Assembly (NCBI GenBank): GCA_020740775.1
Contig: JAHEWK010000005.1
Location: 1,550,001-1,614,000 of the forward strand
DNA from: Ilyonectria destructans
Lineage: Eukaryota > Ascomycota > Sordariomycetes > Hypocreales > Nectriaceae
DNA: 64,000 bases
Direction of reading: 5' to 3'
In this document: piece by piece, positions 53,650-64,000 of the stretch
Position numbering within the stretch: position 1 is the first letter of the stretch
Layout: every line of letters begins with the position of its first letter
Position numbers and translations under genes: made by a program
The notes under the pieces: generated by a model
Seen by the model: the letters and a program-made list of their open reading frames with translations, nothing else
The model's database searches: none
Told to the model about the DNA's origin: nothing

Positions 53650-55006
53650 ATGAGTCTCCTCGACCATGAATCCCGACCCTTTCTCTCTCTAACGGCCGCA
53701 TTCGCCGCGTGGAAGGCATTCCTGCTCGCTATCGCGCTCGGCGCAGCCGGAGCCTCGGACTACGACACCTCCACGTCCGTCTTCTTCGACGTCCTCTACG
53801 GTAGTGAGGCGCCCGTGCCCACCGTCGCTGCACGCCTGACAAGATGGGACGCCCTCTACTTTATGAGCTCCGCGCACCGGGGTTACGTCTACGAGCAGGA
53901 GTGGGCGTTTGCCGCGGGCCTGCCGACTGTCGTGCGCGCCATCGGCGGCGTGTTCGCGGCGCTGGGCGTGGACTTGACCGGAGTGTGGGAGCCTGTCGCC
54001 GCCGTAGCAGTCGCCCACGTATCCCATCTCATCGCTGTGCTGGCGCTGTATCAACTCACCATTGTCATCTGCAGTGATAGGAGGCTGGCGTTTGTGGCAT
54101 CTGTCATCCACATCCTCTCCCCGGCAGGACTCTTCCTCTCGGCGCCATATGCCGAGAGTCCCTTCTCCTGTTTGTCCTTTGTCGGCAACCTCCTCTTTGC
54201 CCTGAGCTTCAAGAGCAGTCCTGATTCACTGGGGCGCAATGCCGCCGTCATTGGAGCCGGCATCGTCTTTGGCCTGTCCAACACGTTCCGCAGCAACGGT
54301 CTCTTCAGCGGCCTTCTGTTTGCCGTCGAAGTCGTCCAGTGCCTACTAGCTTTCGTCAAAGCCCCCAGTTTCTCCAAGGTGCTACGGTTTATAGCTCCCA
54401 TTCTTGGTGGGCTTTTGGTCGCGACGGGGGCTGTTGTTCCACAGGTGATCGCTTGGATGAGGTACTGCGGAGGCAACTCTCCTGGAGCTGAGTTGCGGCC
54501 ATGGTGCTCGCGTTTGATCCCAAGTATCTACACATTTGTGCAGGAAGAATATTGGTAAGACTTCTCTTTTCTGCTATTTCAGAACTTCTGCCTAACAAAA
54601 ATTTAATAGGGACGTCGGCTTCCTCAAGTATTGGACTCCGAATCAAATCCCGATGTTTCTCCTCGCCGGTCCCATGCTCACCGTACTCCTCAAATCTGGC
54701 ACTGATACCCTCCGAGAGCCATCTCAGGGGTTGAGACGTATGTGCTCTGGGACAGACGAGCAATATCGCATCTTTGTGCGCACGTTGGCCGCAACCCAGA
54801 CGATTCTAGCTGTGCTCGCAATCACCAACTACCATGTCCAGATCATCAGCCGCCTGTCTTCGGGCTACCCAGTGTGGTATTGGTGGGTCGCTTCGTGCAT
54901 GATGGACAAGAAGAGGCAAGGGTGGGGGTACGCCGTCACTGTTTTCATTGTCATGTATGCAAGCATACAAGGAGGCCTTTTTGCCTCGTTTTTGCCCCCT
55001 GCATGA
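53650..55006 (+). CDS. GPI18: GPI mannosyltransferase 2 (PIG-V/Gpi18)
   Basis: This ER-membrane enzyme adds the second mannose (alpha-1,6) to the GPI anchor precursor on the luminal side, using dolichol-phosphate-mannose. The exons are 53650-54554 and 54610-55006, giving 433 aa. The 55-nt intron (GTAAGA ... AATAG) joins FVQEEYW to DVGFLKYWTPNQIPMFLLAG. The luminal motif TRWDALYFMSSAHRGYVYEQEW (written in two parts: TRWDALYFMSSAHRGYV and YEQEW) holds the catalytic Asp, and FFDVLYG lies just before it. ILSPAGLFLSAPYAESPF and GLSNTFRSNGLFSGL are conserved loops. Hydrophobic helices occur throughout, as expected for this multi-pass glycosyltransferase. The C-terminus (SSGYPVWYWWVAS) matches the family. 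The length is normal for fungi. Confidence 0.94.
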
Positions 55007-56342
55007 GCCTTCTCGTCGGCTTAGATGGCGTTGTTCCGATAAATCTGTACAATTAGGTGAGAGGATCTTAGCTGGACAAAAATGCGTTGTTTCTGTACTA
55101 TTGTTCATGGTGTTACTCGTCGTACCCTCAGATACATGACTTCTGATGTGTCACGTTAAAGTCTAGTCCTACAATCTATGTACTTTTAGCTTCTTTGTAT
55201 TCGCGTGCAAAGAGAGAGGCTGCCTGTAAAAAACGAATTTAATAAACTAAGCTGAAAATAACTTTGCTAGGGCTTATTTAACAATTCAAGACCGTTGTTA
55301 ATATTGTTATTCTTGATCATTGCCCACCAAATAACTTATTAGGTCTGAGAGTCAAGTTTCAAGAGGAATTTACCAGTGCGAAAAGGCTTGTGGCGGCGAA
55401 CTAGTCAGAAGCCTCCAAATGAAAGACTAAATGAATAATGTTGACAATGGAAATTCCAAGGGTTTTTCTCCCTTTTCAGACCCAAAATGTCTAGGGAAAT
55501 TTCGCAGCCATCTCAATAAACCCGAAGAACATTATTATATGGTTGTGATGGAGTGTTCATGCCCACAACTTGACTGAGTGAAGTACAGGGTAGGCATTAT
55601 GGAATGGAGCATCCGCTGGCGCTCACTCCGTCTCCTGAGCAACCTGGTCGAGTCCTCAACATAAGTTATCAGCCACCAGCCACCGAGTCATGTGGAGCTG
55701 GCGAGTCCCTCAGCACTGGCAGGGGCAAGGTCCAAGCACTCGAATGACGCAGGTGACTTGCGACACAGCCCAAAACATGCCATGGGTACCTCGGATGGCT
55801 CGTTCTCCGTGCTACAGAGCACCAGGATTAAAATGTGTCGAGGAACATTCGGTTCTCAGCAAGATACGAAACAAAAGGAATACTAATACCCCTCCTAATG
55901 TTTCGGCGGTACACCAGCTATTTTTCCAAGTACTATTTAGTCTTGAGAAAATCGGGTCCGCAAGTACCCGTAGACAGTGCTAGGTCGGTCCTGCTGTAAT
56001 TACGTGCAGTGCTTTACAGGCAGGTACGAAGTACTCTCGCTCAAGCTGCCGCTCGCCGAGCTCCCGCCACTAATTACGTCGCCCGTGCCTTCCCCCGGCC
56101 TCGGTGCACCCACCTCCCACCCTCCCTCTCTCCGACTCCACGCGACATAGCATCGTCATCGTTACCTCTCTTTCTCATCACCTCCCGGAACGTGCAGCAT
56201 TTCTCCTCGAGCACCAACATTATCCGCAACCACATCCGTATTCCTCGTACGACTGACCCTCCGGCCCTCCGATACCCCGAAACCTGCACTCGATCTGTGC
56301 CCAGGCCACCGTTGACGCGGCTGAGCGGCCTCCACCCTCGAG
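55007..56342. other. 1.3-kb intergenic region, AT-rich core
   Basis: The first part (about 55060-55540) is clearly AT-rich (for example aaaaaacgaatttaataaac near 55230). The last 340 bp are CT-rich and form the NPC1 leader. A frame upstream in the leader (from 56009) overlaps the NPC1 start and is low-complexity, so I do not call it. No RNA gene is visible. Confidence 0.4.
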
Positions 56343-59300
56343 ATGCATCATCGCATCGGGGCTGCGGCTCTGCTGCTGGCCGGCGCTGGCCTGACAAGCG
56401 CCGGACCAGCAATCGCAGAGCTGTATACTCCCAAACACGAACCGGGACGCTGTGCCTTCCGCGGCCACTGCGGCAAACAGAGCTTCTTCGGCAAAGAGCT
56501 GCCTTGCGTGGACAATGAGCTTGCCCAGGACCCAGATGAGCAGCTCCGCAAAGAGCTTGTCGACCTCTGCGGTCAGAAGTGGAAGACTGGCCCCGTGTGC
56601 TGCACCTTGGACCAGGTAAGCATCTCCAGCTTAGTGCGGCGCATTCCCGATGAAGTGGGAGACTGACGTAGCTCCAAGGTCCAATCGCTCAAGTCCGAAC
56701 TCGGTACCCCAAACACCCTCATCGGATCCTGCCCAGCGTGCAAAGAGAACTTCTTCAATATGTTTTGCACATTTACCTGCTCTCCCGACCAGTCCTTATT
56801 CATCAACGTCACGGATTCCGCAGCCAAGGGCGATAAACACCTCGTCACCGAGCTCGACCAGTTGATCTCGAAGGAGTATGGTTCTGGCCTCTACGACAGC
56901 TGCAAGGAAGTCAAATTTGGAGGAGCAAACAGCAGGGCGATGGATCTGATTGGAGGCGGCGCCAAAAACTACACCGAGATGCTCAAATTCCTCGGCGACA
57001 AGAAGCCCTTGGTCGGCTCGCCGTTCCAGATCAACTACCCAACCAAGTATACCGAGCCGCAGATGCACCCCGTCGACATGAAGCCCAAAAAGTGCAATGA
57101 CGAGGATCCCGACTATCGCTGCGTTTGTGTGGATTGCCCCGAAGTGTGCCCAGAGCTTCCGGATGTCAAGAGCTCAAAGTCTTGCCATGTTGGTATCCTG
57201 CCATGCCTCTCGTTTGCCTCCATTTTTGTGTACGGCATTCTTCTCCTTGCCCTGGCGACCTCAGTATTCGGTCATGTCGCGTGGAAGAAGTATGCCCAGC
57301 GTCGTGTTGAGAGGACCCGATTGCTGCACGAATCTTCGCATAGCGATGACGAGGATGAAGGTGGGCCGGTTCAGACGGAAGCTATGCGCGACCGCCCTAC
57401 TAAGCGTTACTGGCTCAATGACAAGTGTGACAAGGCTTTCTATCAACTCGGTCACGCAGCGGCTCGATTCCCGGGGCTTTCCATCGGCTTGAGTCTTCTC
57501 GTTGTTGCCGTCCTCAGCGCTGGATGGTTCCGATTCGACCTTGAGATGGACCCTGCACGGCTTTGGGTCAGCCCGTCTTCTTCGGCAGCTCAAGAAAAGG
57601 CCTACTTCGATGCCAACTTTGGACCCTTCTATCGTGCTGAAAAGATCTTCTTGGTCAACGACACCAACCCTTCCGGACCTGGACCCGTTCTCAGCTACGA
57701 GACGCTTAAATGGTGGATGGATGTCGAGAAGAGCATTGAGAGGTTGGAAAGCCCGACGTACGGCAAGTTCTTGAACGATCTCTGCTTCAAGCCTGCCAAC
57801 GATGCCTGTGCCATCCAGTCCGTCACAGGTTACTGGTACTCCAACGGAGGTCTTGACCGGAAGTCCTGGAAAGAGGATTTGCGTGCATGCGCAAAAAGCC
57901 CAGTGGACTGTCGACCTGCTTTTGGCCAACCTATCGATCCCGACATGATTCTAGGTGGCTACGAGGGCGATGTGGTCGATGCGCAAGCCCTAACGGTTAC
58001 ATGGGTTGTTAACAATGCCAAGGAAGGGACTGATGCCCTCGCACGCGCCATTGATTGGGAGAATGCCCTTCGTGACCGGCTTCTGGACGTCCAGGAGGAG
58101 GCCAAGAGCAGAGGCCTGCGTCTGTCCTTCAACACCGAAATCAGTCTGGAGCAGGAGCTCAATAAGTCGACGAACACGGACGCCAAGATCATCATCATCA
58201 GCTACCTCGTCATGTTTCTCTATGCCTGCATGGCACTTGGCACCCCCCTAAAGCACATCTTCAGAAACCCTGCCGTGTTGCTCGTTGAGTCCAAGGTGAC
58301 GCTAGGACTCGTCGGCATCATCATCGTCCTCATGTCGATTGCTGCATCTATTGGCTTCTTTTCATGGGTCGGCCTCAAGGCTACTCTCATCATCGTCGAG
58401 GTCATTCCTTTCATTGTCCTTGCCGTTGGCGTTGACAATATCTTTTTGATCGTACACGAGCTTGAGAGAGTCAACGTCAGCTGTCCTGACCAGATGGTTG
58501 AGGAACGTGTTGCTAGGGCTCTTGGTCGCATGGGCCCCTCTATCCTCTTCTCTGCCCTGACCGAAACTGTTGCATTCGCCCTTGGCACTGCTGTTGGCAT
58601 GCCTGCCGTCCGCAACTTTGCCGCCTACGCTGCCGGCGCCGTCTTGGTCAACGCCGTGCTCCAGATGACGATGTTTGTTTCGTTCTTGTCACTCAATCAG
58701 ATGCGAGTGGAGGATCATCGATGCGAGCTGTGGCCATGGTGGCAAATCACTAAGGCTAGGATCCATCTCAATGGCGCCAATGGCTACGCGAACGGCGCAA
58801 GCCGAGGCTCTGACATGGCCGAAGAGAGCTTGTTGCAGGTCTTCATCAAGAACACTTACGCCCCAAGCCTTTTGGGAAAGAAGGTGAAGCTAGCTGTTGT
58901 CACCATCTTCTTCGGAATGTTCGCGGCTGCGCTGGCATTATTGCCAGAGATCCAGCTCGGTCTTGACCAGCGAGTTGCCATCCCGGATGGCTCCTACCTG
59001 ATCCCCTATTTCAATGACTTGTACGATTACTTGGAGATTGGTCCGCCTGTATACTTTGTCACGCGCGGAGCCGACATCTCCAAGCGCGAGCAGCAGCAAG
59101 AAGTCTGTTCACGATTTACTACTTGCCAATCGCTTTCCCTCACCAACAGCCTCGAGCTTGAGAGGCAAAGGCCAGAGGTTTCGTTCATTTCCTCTCCCAC
59201 CGCGAGTTGGATTGATGACTTCTTCCTGTGGCTGAACCCGATCTACGAAGAATGCTGTGTGGAGCATGGTTCGACATGCTTTGCTGATCGGGACCCTGCT

Positions 59301-60236
59301 TGGAATACAACCCTTTACGGAATGCCAGAGAGCGAAGAGTTCCTCGAGTACCTCAAGAAATACCTTGCAAGCCCGACGGACGATCGATGCCCCCTAGGTG
59401 GTGAAGCTGCCTATAGTCAAGCCGTGGTTCTTGAGGAAGATGGCCAGGCCGTGAGAGCCAGCCATTTTAGAACTGCGCACACGCCTCTGAGAAGCCAGCA
59501 AGATTTCATCAACGCTTACTCCTCAGCCCGCCGCATCGCTTCGGAGATTGGCGACAGGACTGGCGCTGATGTTTTCCCATACAGCGTCTTTTACATCTTC
59601 TTCGACCAGTACCTGAGCATTATTCCCCTTACAGCCGGCCTCTTGTCCGCTGCAGTCGGCATTATTTTCGTCGTCGCAGCCCTGCTTCTTGGCTCGGTGC
59701 TCACCTCTCTGGTTGTGTCCCTCACCGTGGTGATGAGCGTCATCGACATCATGGGAGCGATGGCGGTGTTCGACGTGTCTCTTAACGCCGTTTCCCTTGT
59801 CAATCTCATCATCTGCGTCGGAATCTCCGTCGAGTTCTGCGCCCACATCGCTAGAGCGTTCATGTTCCCGTCCCGCACTGTTATGGAGGCTGGCAGCAAT
59901 GCCTTCCGCGGCCGTGATGCCCGCGCTTGGACTGCCCTTGTCAATGTTGGCGGATCCGTCTTTTCTGGCATCACAGTCACCAAGCTCCTGGGTGTCTGTG
60001 TTCTGGCATTTACCCGCTCCAAGATCTTCGAGATTTACTACTTCCGTGTCTGGCTCTCCCTCGTCGTCTTCGCCGCTCTTCATGCCTTGGTCTTCCTGCC
60101 AGTGGCCTTGAGCATTGCTGGTGGCAAGGGATACGTTGATCCGGAGAGTGAGGGCACTGCGGCCCAGGATCTGACAGACAGAAGGTGGCGAGCCATCCGA
60201 GTCAACGATAACAGCGACTCAGAAGACGAGTACTAG
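56343..60236 (+). CDS. NPC1/Ncr1-type sterol transporter
   Basis: This is a vacuolar/lysosomal membrane protein that moves sterol (and sphingolipid) out of the vacuole. The exons are 56343-56615 and 56679-60236, giving 1276 aa. The 63-nt intron (GTAAGC ... CCAAG) joins VCCTLDQ to VQSLKSELGT. The signal peptide is MHHRIGAAALLLAGAGLTSA. The N-terminal Cys-rich sterol-binding domain runs from about 25 to 250 (RCAFRGHCGKQSFFG, LIGSCPACKENFFNMFCTFT, CVCVDCPEVCPELP). After the first membrane helix come a luminal domain and the sterol-sensing domain (about 590-770, with IIIVEVIPFIVLAVGVDNIF and HELERV). Then follow the second luminal domain with paired cysteines (EECCVEHGSTC) and a C-terminal patched-like helix bundle (VGISVEFCAHIARAF). 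The acidic tail NDNSDSEDEY is cytosolic. Confidence 0.96.
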
Positions 60237-61599
60237 TGTCCTCGGCGACTGTGGCTGTTCTGCGCGTGAAGACCGCTTAGGTTTAGCTTATGATGGCCTA
60301 CTAGGCTTTACGTCTCGAGTATCCCTTCATGCCTAATCCTAAGATGCACCCTTCACGCATGAGGCCACTCACTAACCGCGATATCAAAATATGCCTGGGA
60401 GACTATCGGAATCGACTACCATCAACTGTCTTGGAATAATGATGGAGTTGCAAGCGGGAATCATTTTGGAAATTGAACATGACCCGACAGCCATACGGCT
60501 ATTGCCTGCGTGGTTTGGATCTGCCGAACCAAGTATGGCCCACCAGGGGAGCAAATGCAAAAGGCAAATGACCGAGACGTGTGGCAGCGGGTGTAAAGAG
60601 CTTGGGGAGGAAGAAGTGCGGTTCGATTCTAAGTTGTGGAGGAATGCATCTATGCCGACTACCAGCGGTGCCTGGCTCAACCCTGACGTGGAGAATTCTT
60701 GGGAGAAGTCCAGCACTCAAAACATCCATGACTACTGTGTCCTACTGGTTAGAATTGCCTCTACCAGGAGACAAATAGAGTCAGGCTTTGGCTCCTTGGA
60801 AAGCGACCAGGGACCTGATGGAGATGCATTGGATAATGCATCCTACGAACGGGGGTTTTCTCAGCAACACTGGTTCATCTGACATGAGATGCAGTTCTGG
60901 TTTCCCACAGACTTCACCACCTAGGGCGTATAAGGGAGGGCACACGTTGCCGACCATGACTCTTAAACACCTTGGCGAGGAAGATGGGATTCCTGCAGGA
61001 TGGATGTATGACAAGCATGTGGCGTAGGTGCAAGTTTGTTGAAGGGAGGGTTGTATAACTTCTCGATTTGTATGGGTTGGGACATGGCGCTATGGGTAAA
61101 CAGAAATGATAATCGTTGTGAGACTAGACAGCGAAGGATGCCATAGCGATGAGTTTGAGGGTTATCAGCGAACAATACGAATTTCTCAACGTCAACCAAC
61201 ATCTATCATGATGGACAGAGATACTGAATGAGATAAGGATGTGAGGGATCCAACGTCACTCCAAAATCTAATTGCCCAAGTTCGTACCTGACACTGTACA
61301 CAAGCTCATCGGGTCCTTATCAAATGTTGGGTTTCAGCAAATGATAAACACGTACGGAGTACCGGGGTGCTGAGATGAATTGCTCGCTTCTACAGTATAA
61401 ACTTACGGGAGATGGACCGCGAGGGGTGCTTATTTTGAAATCGTCAATTACGTTACTTCAATCTGAATGAGATGCCGAATGAGCCCAAATATATTTCAAA
61501 AAGTATCATTAGAGTTGAGAAAATGCCGGCTCTCTCTTATAGGTGCAACATGGCGTTCATTATCTGGATCCGCCGTAACCGCAACATCCCAGAGCAGTC
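60237..61599. other. 1.4-kb intergenic region
   Basis: The NPC1 3' UTR lies at the left end. The rest shows no supported gene; the plus-strand frame 60391-60882 (163 codons) has no family similarity. No repeat or RNA gene was recognised. Confidence 0.35.
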
Positions 61600-61836
61600 T
61601 CACGCACCGCCATCTCGCTTGGCATACTCCTCCTCCATCTGCTCCTCATACAGGCGGTCGGCCTCCTTCTCGGCCTCCGTCTTGGGCCGCGTCACTCCGG
61701 CGCCCGAGTTGGCGCCGGCCCCAGTGGCGACAGCCGCGGCGGGGGTGGACTGCGATTGCTGCTGCGGGGTGGTGGTGTCGGCCGGTTGGCTGGTGTTGGA
61801 GGAGGAGGAGGAGGAGGAGAAGATGGGGAGGCCCAT
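61600..61836 (-). CDS. small Ser/Gln-rich protein with charged tail (78 aa)
   Basis: This is a single short exon. The protein starts MGLPIFSSSSSSSNTSQPAD, continues with a Gln/Pro/Ala-rich middle, and ends in a strongly charged helix (PKTEAEKEADRLYEEQMEEEY). The Glu/Lys/Arg heptad-like tail suggests a helix that could pair with a partner. MG at the start invites the idea of myristoylation, but residue 6 is Phe instead of the preferred Ser/Thr, so this is weak. I have the impression that similar short proteins with this charged end occur in other filamentous fungi, but no function is known to me. The poly-Ser run comes from a ggaggaggaggaggaggagg repeat (about 61799-61818). Confidence 0.6.
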   Translation of the reverse strand: MGLPIFSSSSSSSNTSQPADTTTPQQQSQSTPAAAVATGAGANSGAGVTRPKTEAEKEADRLYEEQMEEEYAKRDGGA

Positions 61837-62660
61837 GTTTGCGATGTGGGATATTTTGCGTGTAGAGAAATGGGGATTTGAAGGGCCTTTTTATGGTGTC
61901 CTAGATGTATTTGCTGACGGATTGTGATGAGTTGGGGTTGCGAGGTCTCACTCTGGTGGTGGTTGATGGCCGTCTTATACCGCAGTGTGGCGAGTGTGGC
62001 GAGTGCGGTACGTCACATCCCCAACACCATCCACAAGTGTGGCTGATGCTGTGGCGAATCACCGTCCAACCTGCTCCGAGGCAACCAAAGCTGAGGGCAG
62101 AAAGCAACGCCACGACCAGGCAAATATAGCACCGGTATTCGAAGACTTGTCTGGTCCATTGTGTAATAAATATGGTTAAAATGATCTGGATGTTGTAGAC
62201 TTCATTATTAAAGATGAACACTACTTTCTCACGTCATTCAAGAGACTCTCGGAAGCCTACTCCGTAGTCTAGCAGAGAACTAACCAACTGATTGAAGGCA
62301 CAAATTTCCGAGTAAGCACTGTCTCCTTCTGGTATTGGCTGATCCTAGTGTCGGAGGTATATTCACGAGGCCAATAGCGATTAGTATAGCGATATGTCAT
62401 GTTGATCATATAAGAGAGGGTCCTGCCGTTCTATTACACTTAAATTTGACGACACTGCTCAATCTCACAAGTCCCGCCGACCCCCGTGAGCCGCATTCGT
62501 AGCGACATGGCTAACCAAGCTCCCGACCAATGTCCAACATCCCACATATCAACTTACAAGCAAGGGTATTGTACATTGAATTCCTATTTCCAATCAAACG
62601 CTCTTGTTCCCCGTTCCCTCGAACTGTTTTATTTCTTTCATCTTCGGCTCGAGGGAGCCT
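61837..62660. other. intergenic region
   Basis: This 824-bp gap lies between two minus-strand genes. A short tandem repeat tgtggcgag (about 61985-62003) is present. From about 62150 the sequence is AT-rich. No gene was found. Confidence 0.35.
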
Positions 62661-63948
62661 TTAAAACTCTCGACTCTCACCAATCTTGCACACGTCAAAG
62701 ACTCCCTCCTCGGCTATGCCTTTGCGGCGCAGGGCTTCCTTAAGCAGCTTAGGGGGCTCTAGCACCTCTTCCACGGTCAACGCCCAGGTACCCCAGTGGA
62801 TACCCATGGCGCGCTGGCACTGGGTGTCCTTGAAGATCTCAACCGAGTCGAAGGGGTTGGCGTGCATGGGAGAGAAGGCGGCACGGGGAGAGTAAGCGCC
62901 AATGGGAATCAGGCCAAGGTCGAAAGGCCCGCGCAGATCGCCAATTTGTTTGAATTGGGGGCATCGAGGCAGGTCGTCCAAGTCCGCACCGTAGTCGTCG
63001 GTGCCGGGAGGCAGGTAGGGAACACCTCGGTAACCTGTGTCGCCGCCGAACCAAACGGACTTTTCAGAAGAGCGAACGGCCCACGAGCACCACAGGGTGG
63101 TATCTTTGTCCCAAAGGGTCCGGGCCGACGTGTGCTGGCAGGGCAAGCACGAGATGCGAGCAGTGATGTCACGCTGGTTGTCACCGTCCTTGACCGTAAC
63201 AGTTAGGTCGGCGTCTTCCCACCAGTCGAGCTCAGTAACGTGGTTGAGGCCGGACTTGCGGAACCAGGTCTCTAGACCCAGACCAACAAAGAATTGGGCC
63301 TCGGGGTGGTGCTTCTGAACTTCGAGGATGGAAGAATGCGACAGATGGTCGTAATGGCTGTGGCTGATGACAACAGCATCGACAATGGGAATGTCCTTGA
63401 TATCGCAGGGGCGCGGGGTGTACCGCTTGGGACCCATGAAAGTGAATGGTGAGCAGCGGTCCTCGAAGACAGGATCAAAGAGGATGCGCAGGCCGGAGGG
63501 ATATTCGACATAGTAGCAGGCATGACCAAGCCAAGTGGCTCGGATCTTGTCCGAGGCATAACGATCGGGGAGCCATTCGGGCTTGACGACAGGGACGGTA
63601 GGAGGTGAAGTGTCGGGCTGCTTGATCTCACCAGTGAGGGTGGGCCTGCAAGGGGAGACAGACGTTAGCTTGGACGTGTGCTTGGCAGATTGGCAGAAAC
63701 AAGGGCCCATGACGCGACGGGGGAAGGGAACTGGGGGAGGGTTCTTACCAGACGACTCTTCGCAAGATGGTGCTGAAGCCGACGCTGTGGGACCAAGACG
63801 GGTAGGGGTTCTTGAAGCCTACGACCTCGCCGCGTTTGACAAGGTGGTGCGGGTTGGAAGTTGCGTCTTCGGGGAGAGTGGAGCGGCCGGGGATCTTGGA
63901 GACTACGGTGGTGGAAGAGATGGAGGCGGCGATGGTAGTAGATGACAT
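62661..63948 (-). CDS. NAPE-PLD/Fmp30-like metallo-beta-lactamase phospholipase
   Basis: The gene encodes a zinc phospholipase D of the N-acylphosphatidylethanolamine-hydrolysing family; the yeast member Fmp30 is mitochondrial and affects cardiolipin. The exons are 63948-63749 and 63645-62661, giving 394 aa. The 103-nt intron (GTAAGA ... TGCAG) joins STILRRVVW to PTLTGEIKQPD. Metal-binding motif HSHYDH is at about 162-167, with the preceding ATWLGHACYYVEY and LFDPVFEDRCSPF typical of NAPE-PLD. CLPCQHTSAR, FGGDTGYRGV and MGIHWGTWALTVEEVLEP carry further zinc ligands and the family signature. The N-terminus is Ser/Thr-rich with few acidic residues and could be a weak mitochondrial presequence. 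A GTG-initiated extension is possible but the ATG at 63948 is preferred. The gene is complete within the window. Confidence 0.94.
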
Positions 63949-64000
63949 GACCTTGGTGGTGGTGTCGTTCACAGTGGTGTGAGTGTCAACTTGGTCATTG

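Noticed and set aside
60391..60882. A 163-codon plus-strand frame after NPC1
   Set aside because: There is no family similarity, amino-acid composition is random-like, and start context is poor. It overlaps the likely NPC1 3' region.
61600..61836. N-myristoylation of the 78-aa protein
   Set aside because: Gly2 is present, but position 6 is Phe and not Ser/Thr/Cys, which fits the usual consensus poorly.

Overview
The window is nuclear DNA of a filamentous ascomycete (Pezizomycotina, probably Sordariomycetes). Genes are broken by short introns, mostly 49-103 nt, with GT(A/R)NGT donors, CTRAY branch sites and YAG acceptors. Coding DNA is GC-rich with C/G at third positions, and intergenic DNA is AT-richer. 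The proteins are fungal in type: a Sec3 with a fungal N-terminus, an LGD1-type L-galactonate dehydratase, a Cue2-like Smr protein and an Ufd4-type HECT ligase. No species can be named from sequence alone. Exon borders were found by reading splice signals and checking that the joined frame continues the protein family; none is backed by transcript data.

Left part (0-20 kb): a COQ5 methyltransferase cut by the window edge, a predicted small membrane protein, the branched-chain ketoacid dehydrogenase E1-alpha subunit, a 1881-residue Ufd4/TRIP12-like HECT ubiquitin ligase behind a long pyrimidine-rich leader, a 939-residue acidic, disordered, probably nuclear protein of unknown function, and exocyst subunit Sec3.

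Middle (21-43 kb): a DmpA-like S58 peptidase, an alpha/beta hydrolase, the nucleotide-excision-repair protein Rad10/ERCC1, a proline/serine-rich unknown with an internal 42-bp tandem repeat, L-galactonate dehydratase (D-galacturonate catabolism), a secreted GH47-like protein that seems to lack catalytic acids, a CUE-Smr nuclease-like protein, a four-helix membrane protein, PEX11, and the 51-kDa subunit of complex I.

Right part (43-64 kb): a dynactin p27-like subunit, then a decay island of about 3.4 kb (44.0-47.4 kb) with a frameshifted small cysteine-rich secreted protein next to a multiply broken membrane-protein pseudogene. After that come a tubby-like unknown, hydroxyacid-oxoacid transhydrogenase, an acyl-protein-thioesterase-like hydrolase, GPI mannosyltransferase 2, NPC1, a small acidic-tailed protein and a NAPE-PLD/Fmp30-like metallo-hydrolase.

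The genes form no obvious operon or biosynthetic cluster. Many serve mitochondria or peroxisomes (COQ5, E1-alpha, PEX11, NDUFV1, HOT, Fmp30-like) or membrane traffic and lipids (Sec3, PIG-V, NPC1). No tRNA, rRNA, CRISPR array or intact transposon was seen. The items most worth a second look are the GH47-like protein with replaced catalytic residues, the decay island, and the 939-residue protein with repeated TLTQ and SUMO-interaction-like motifs.
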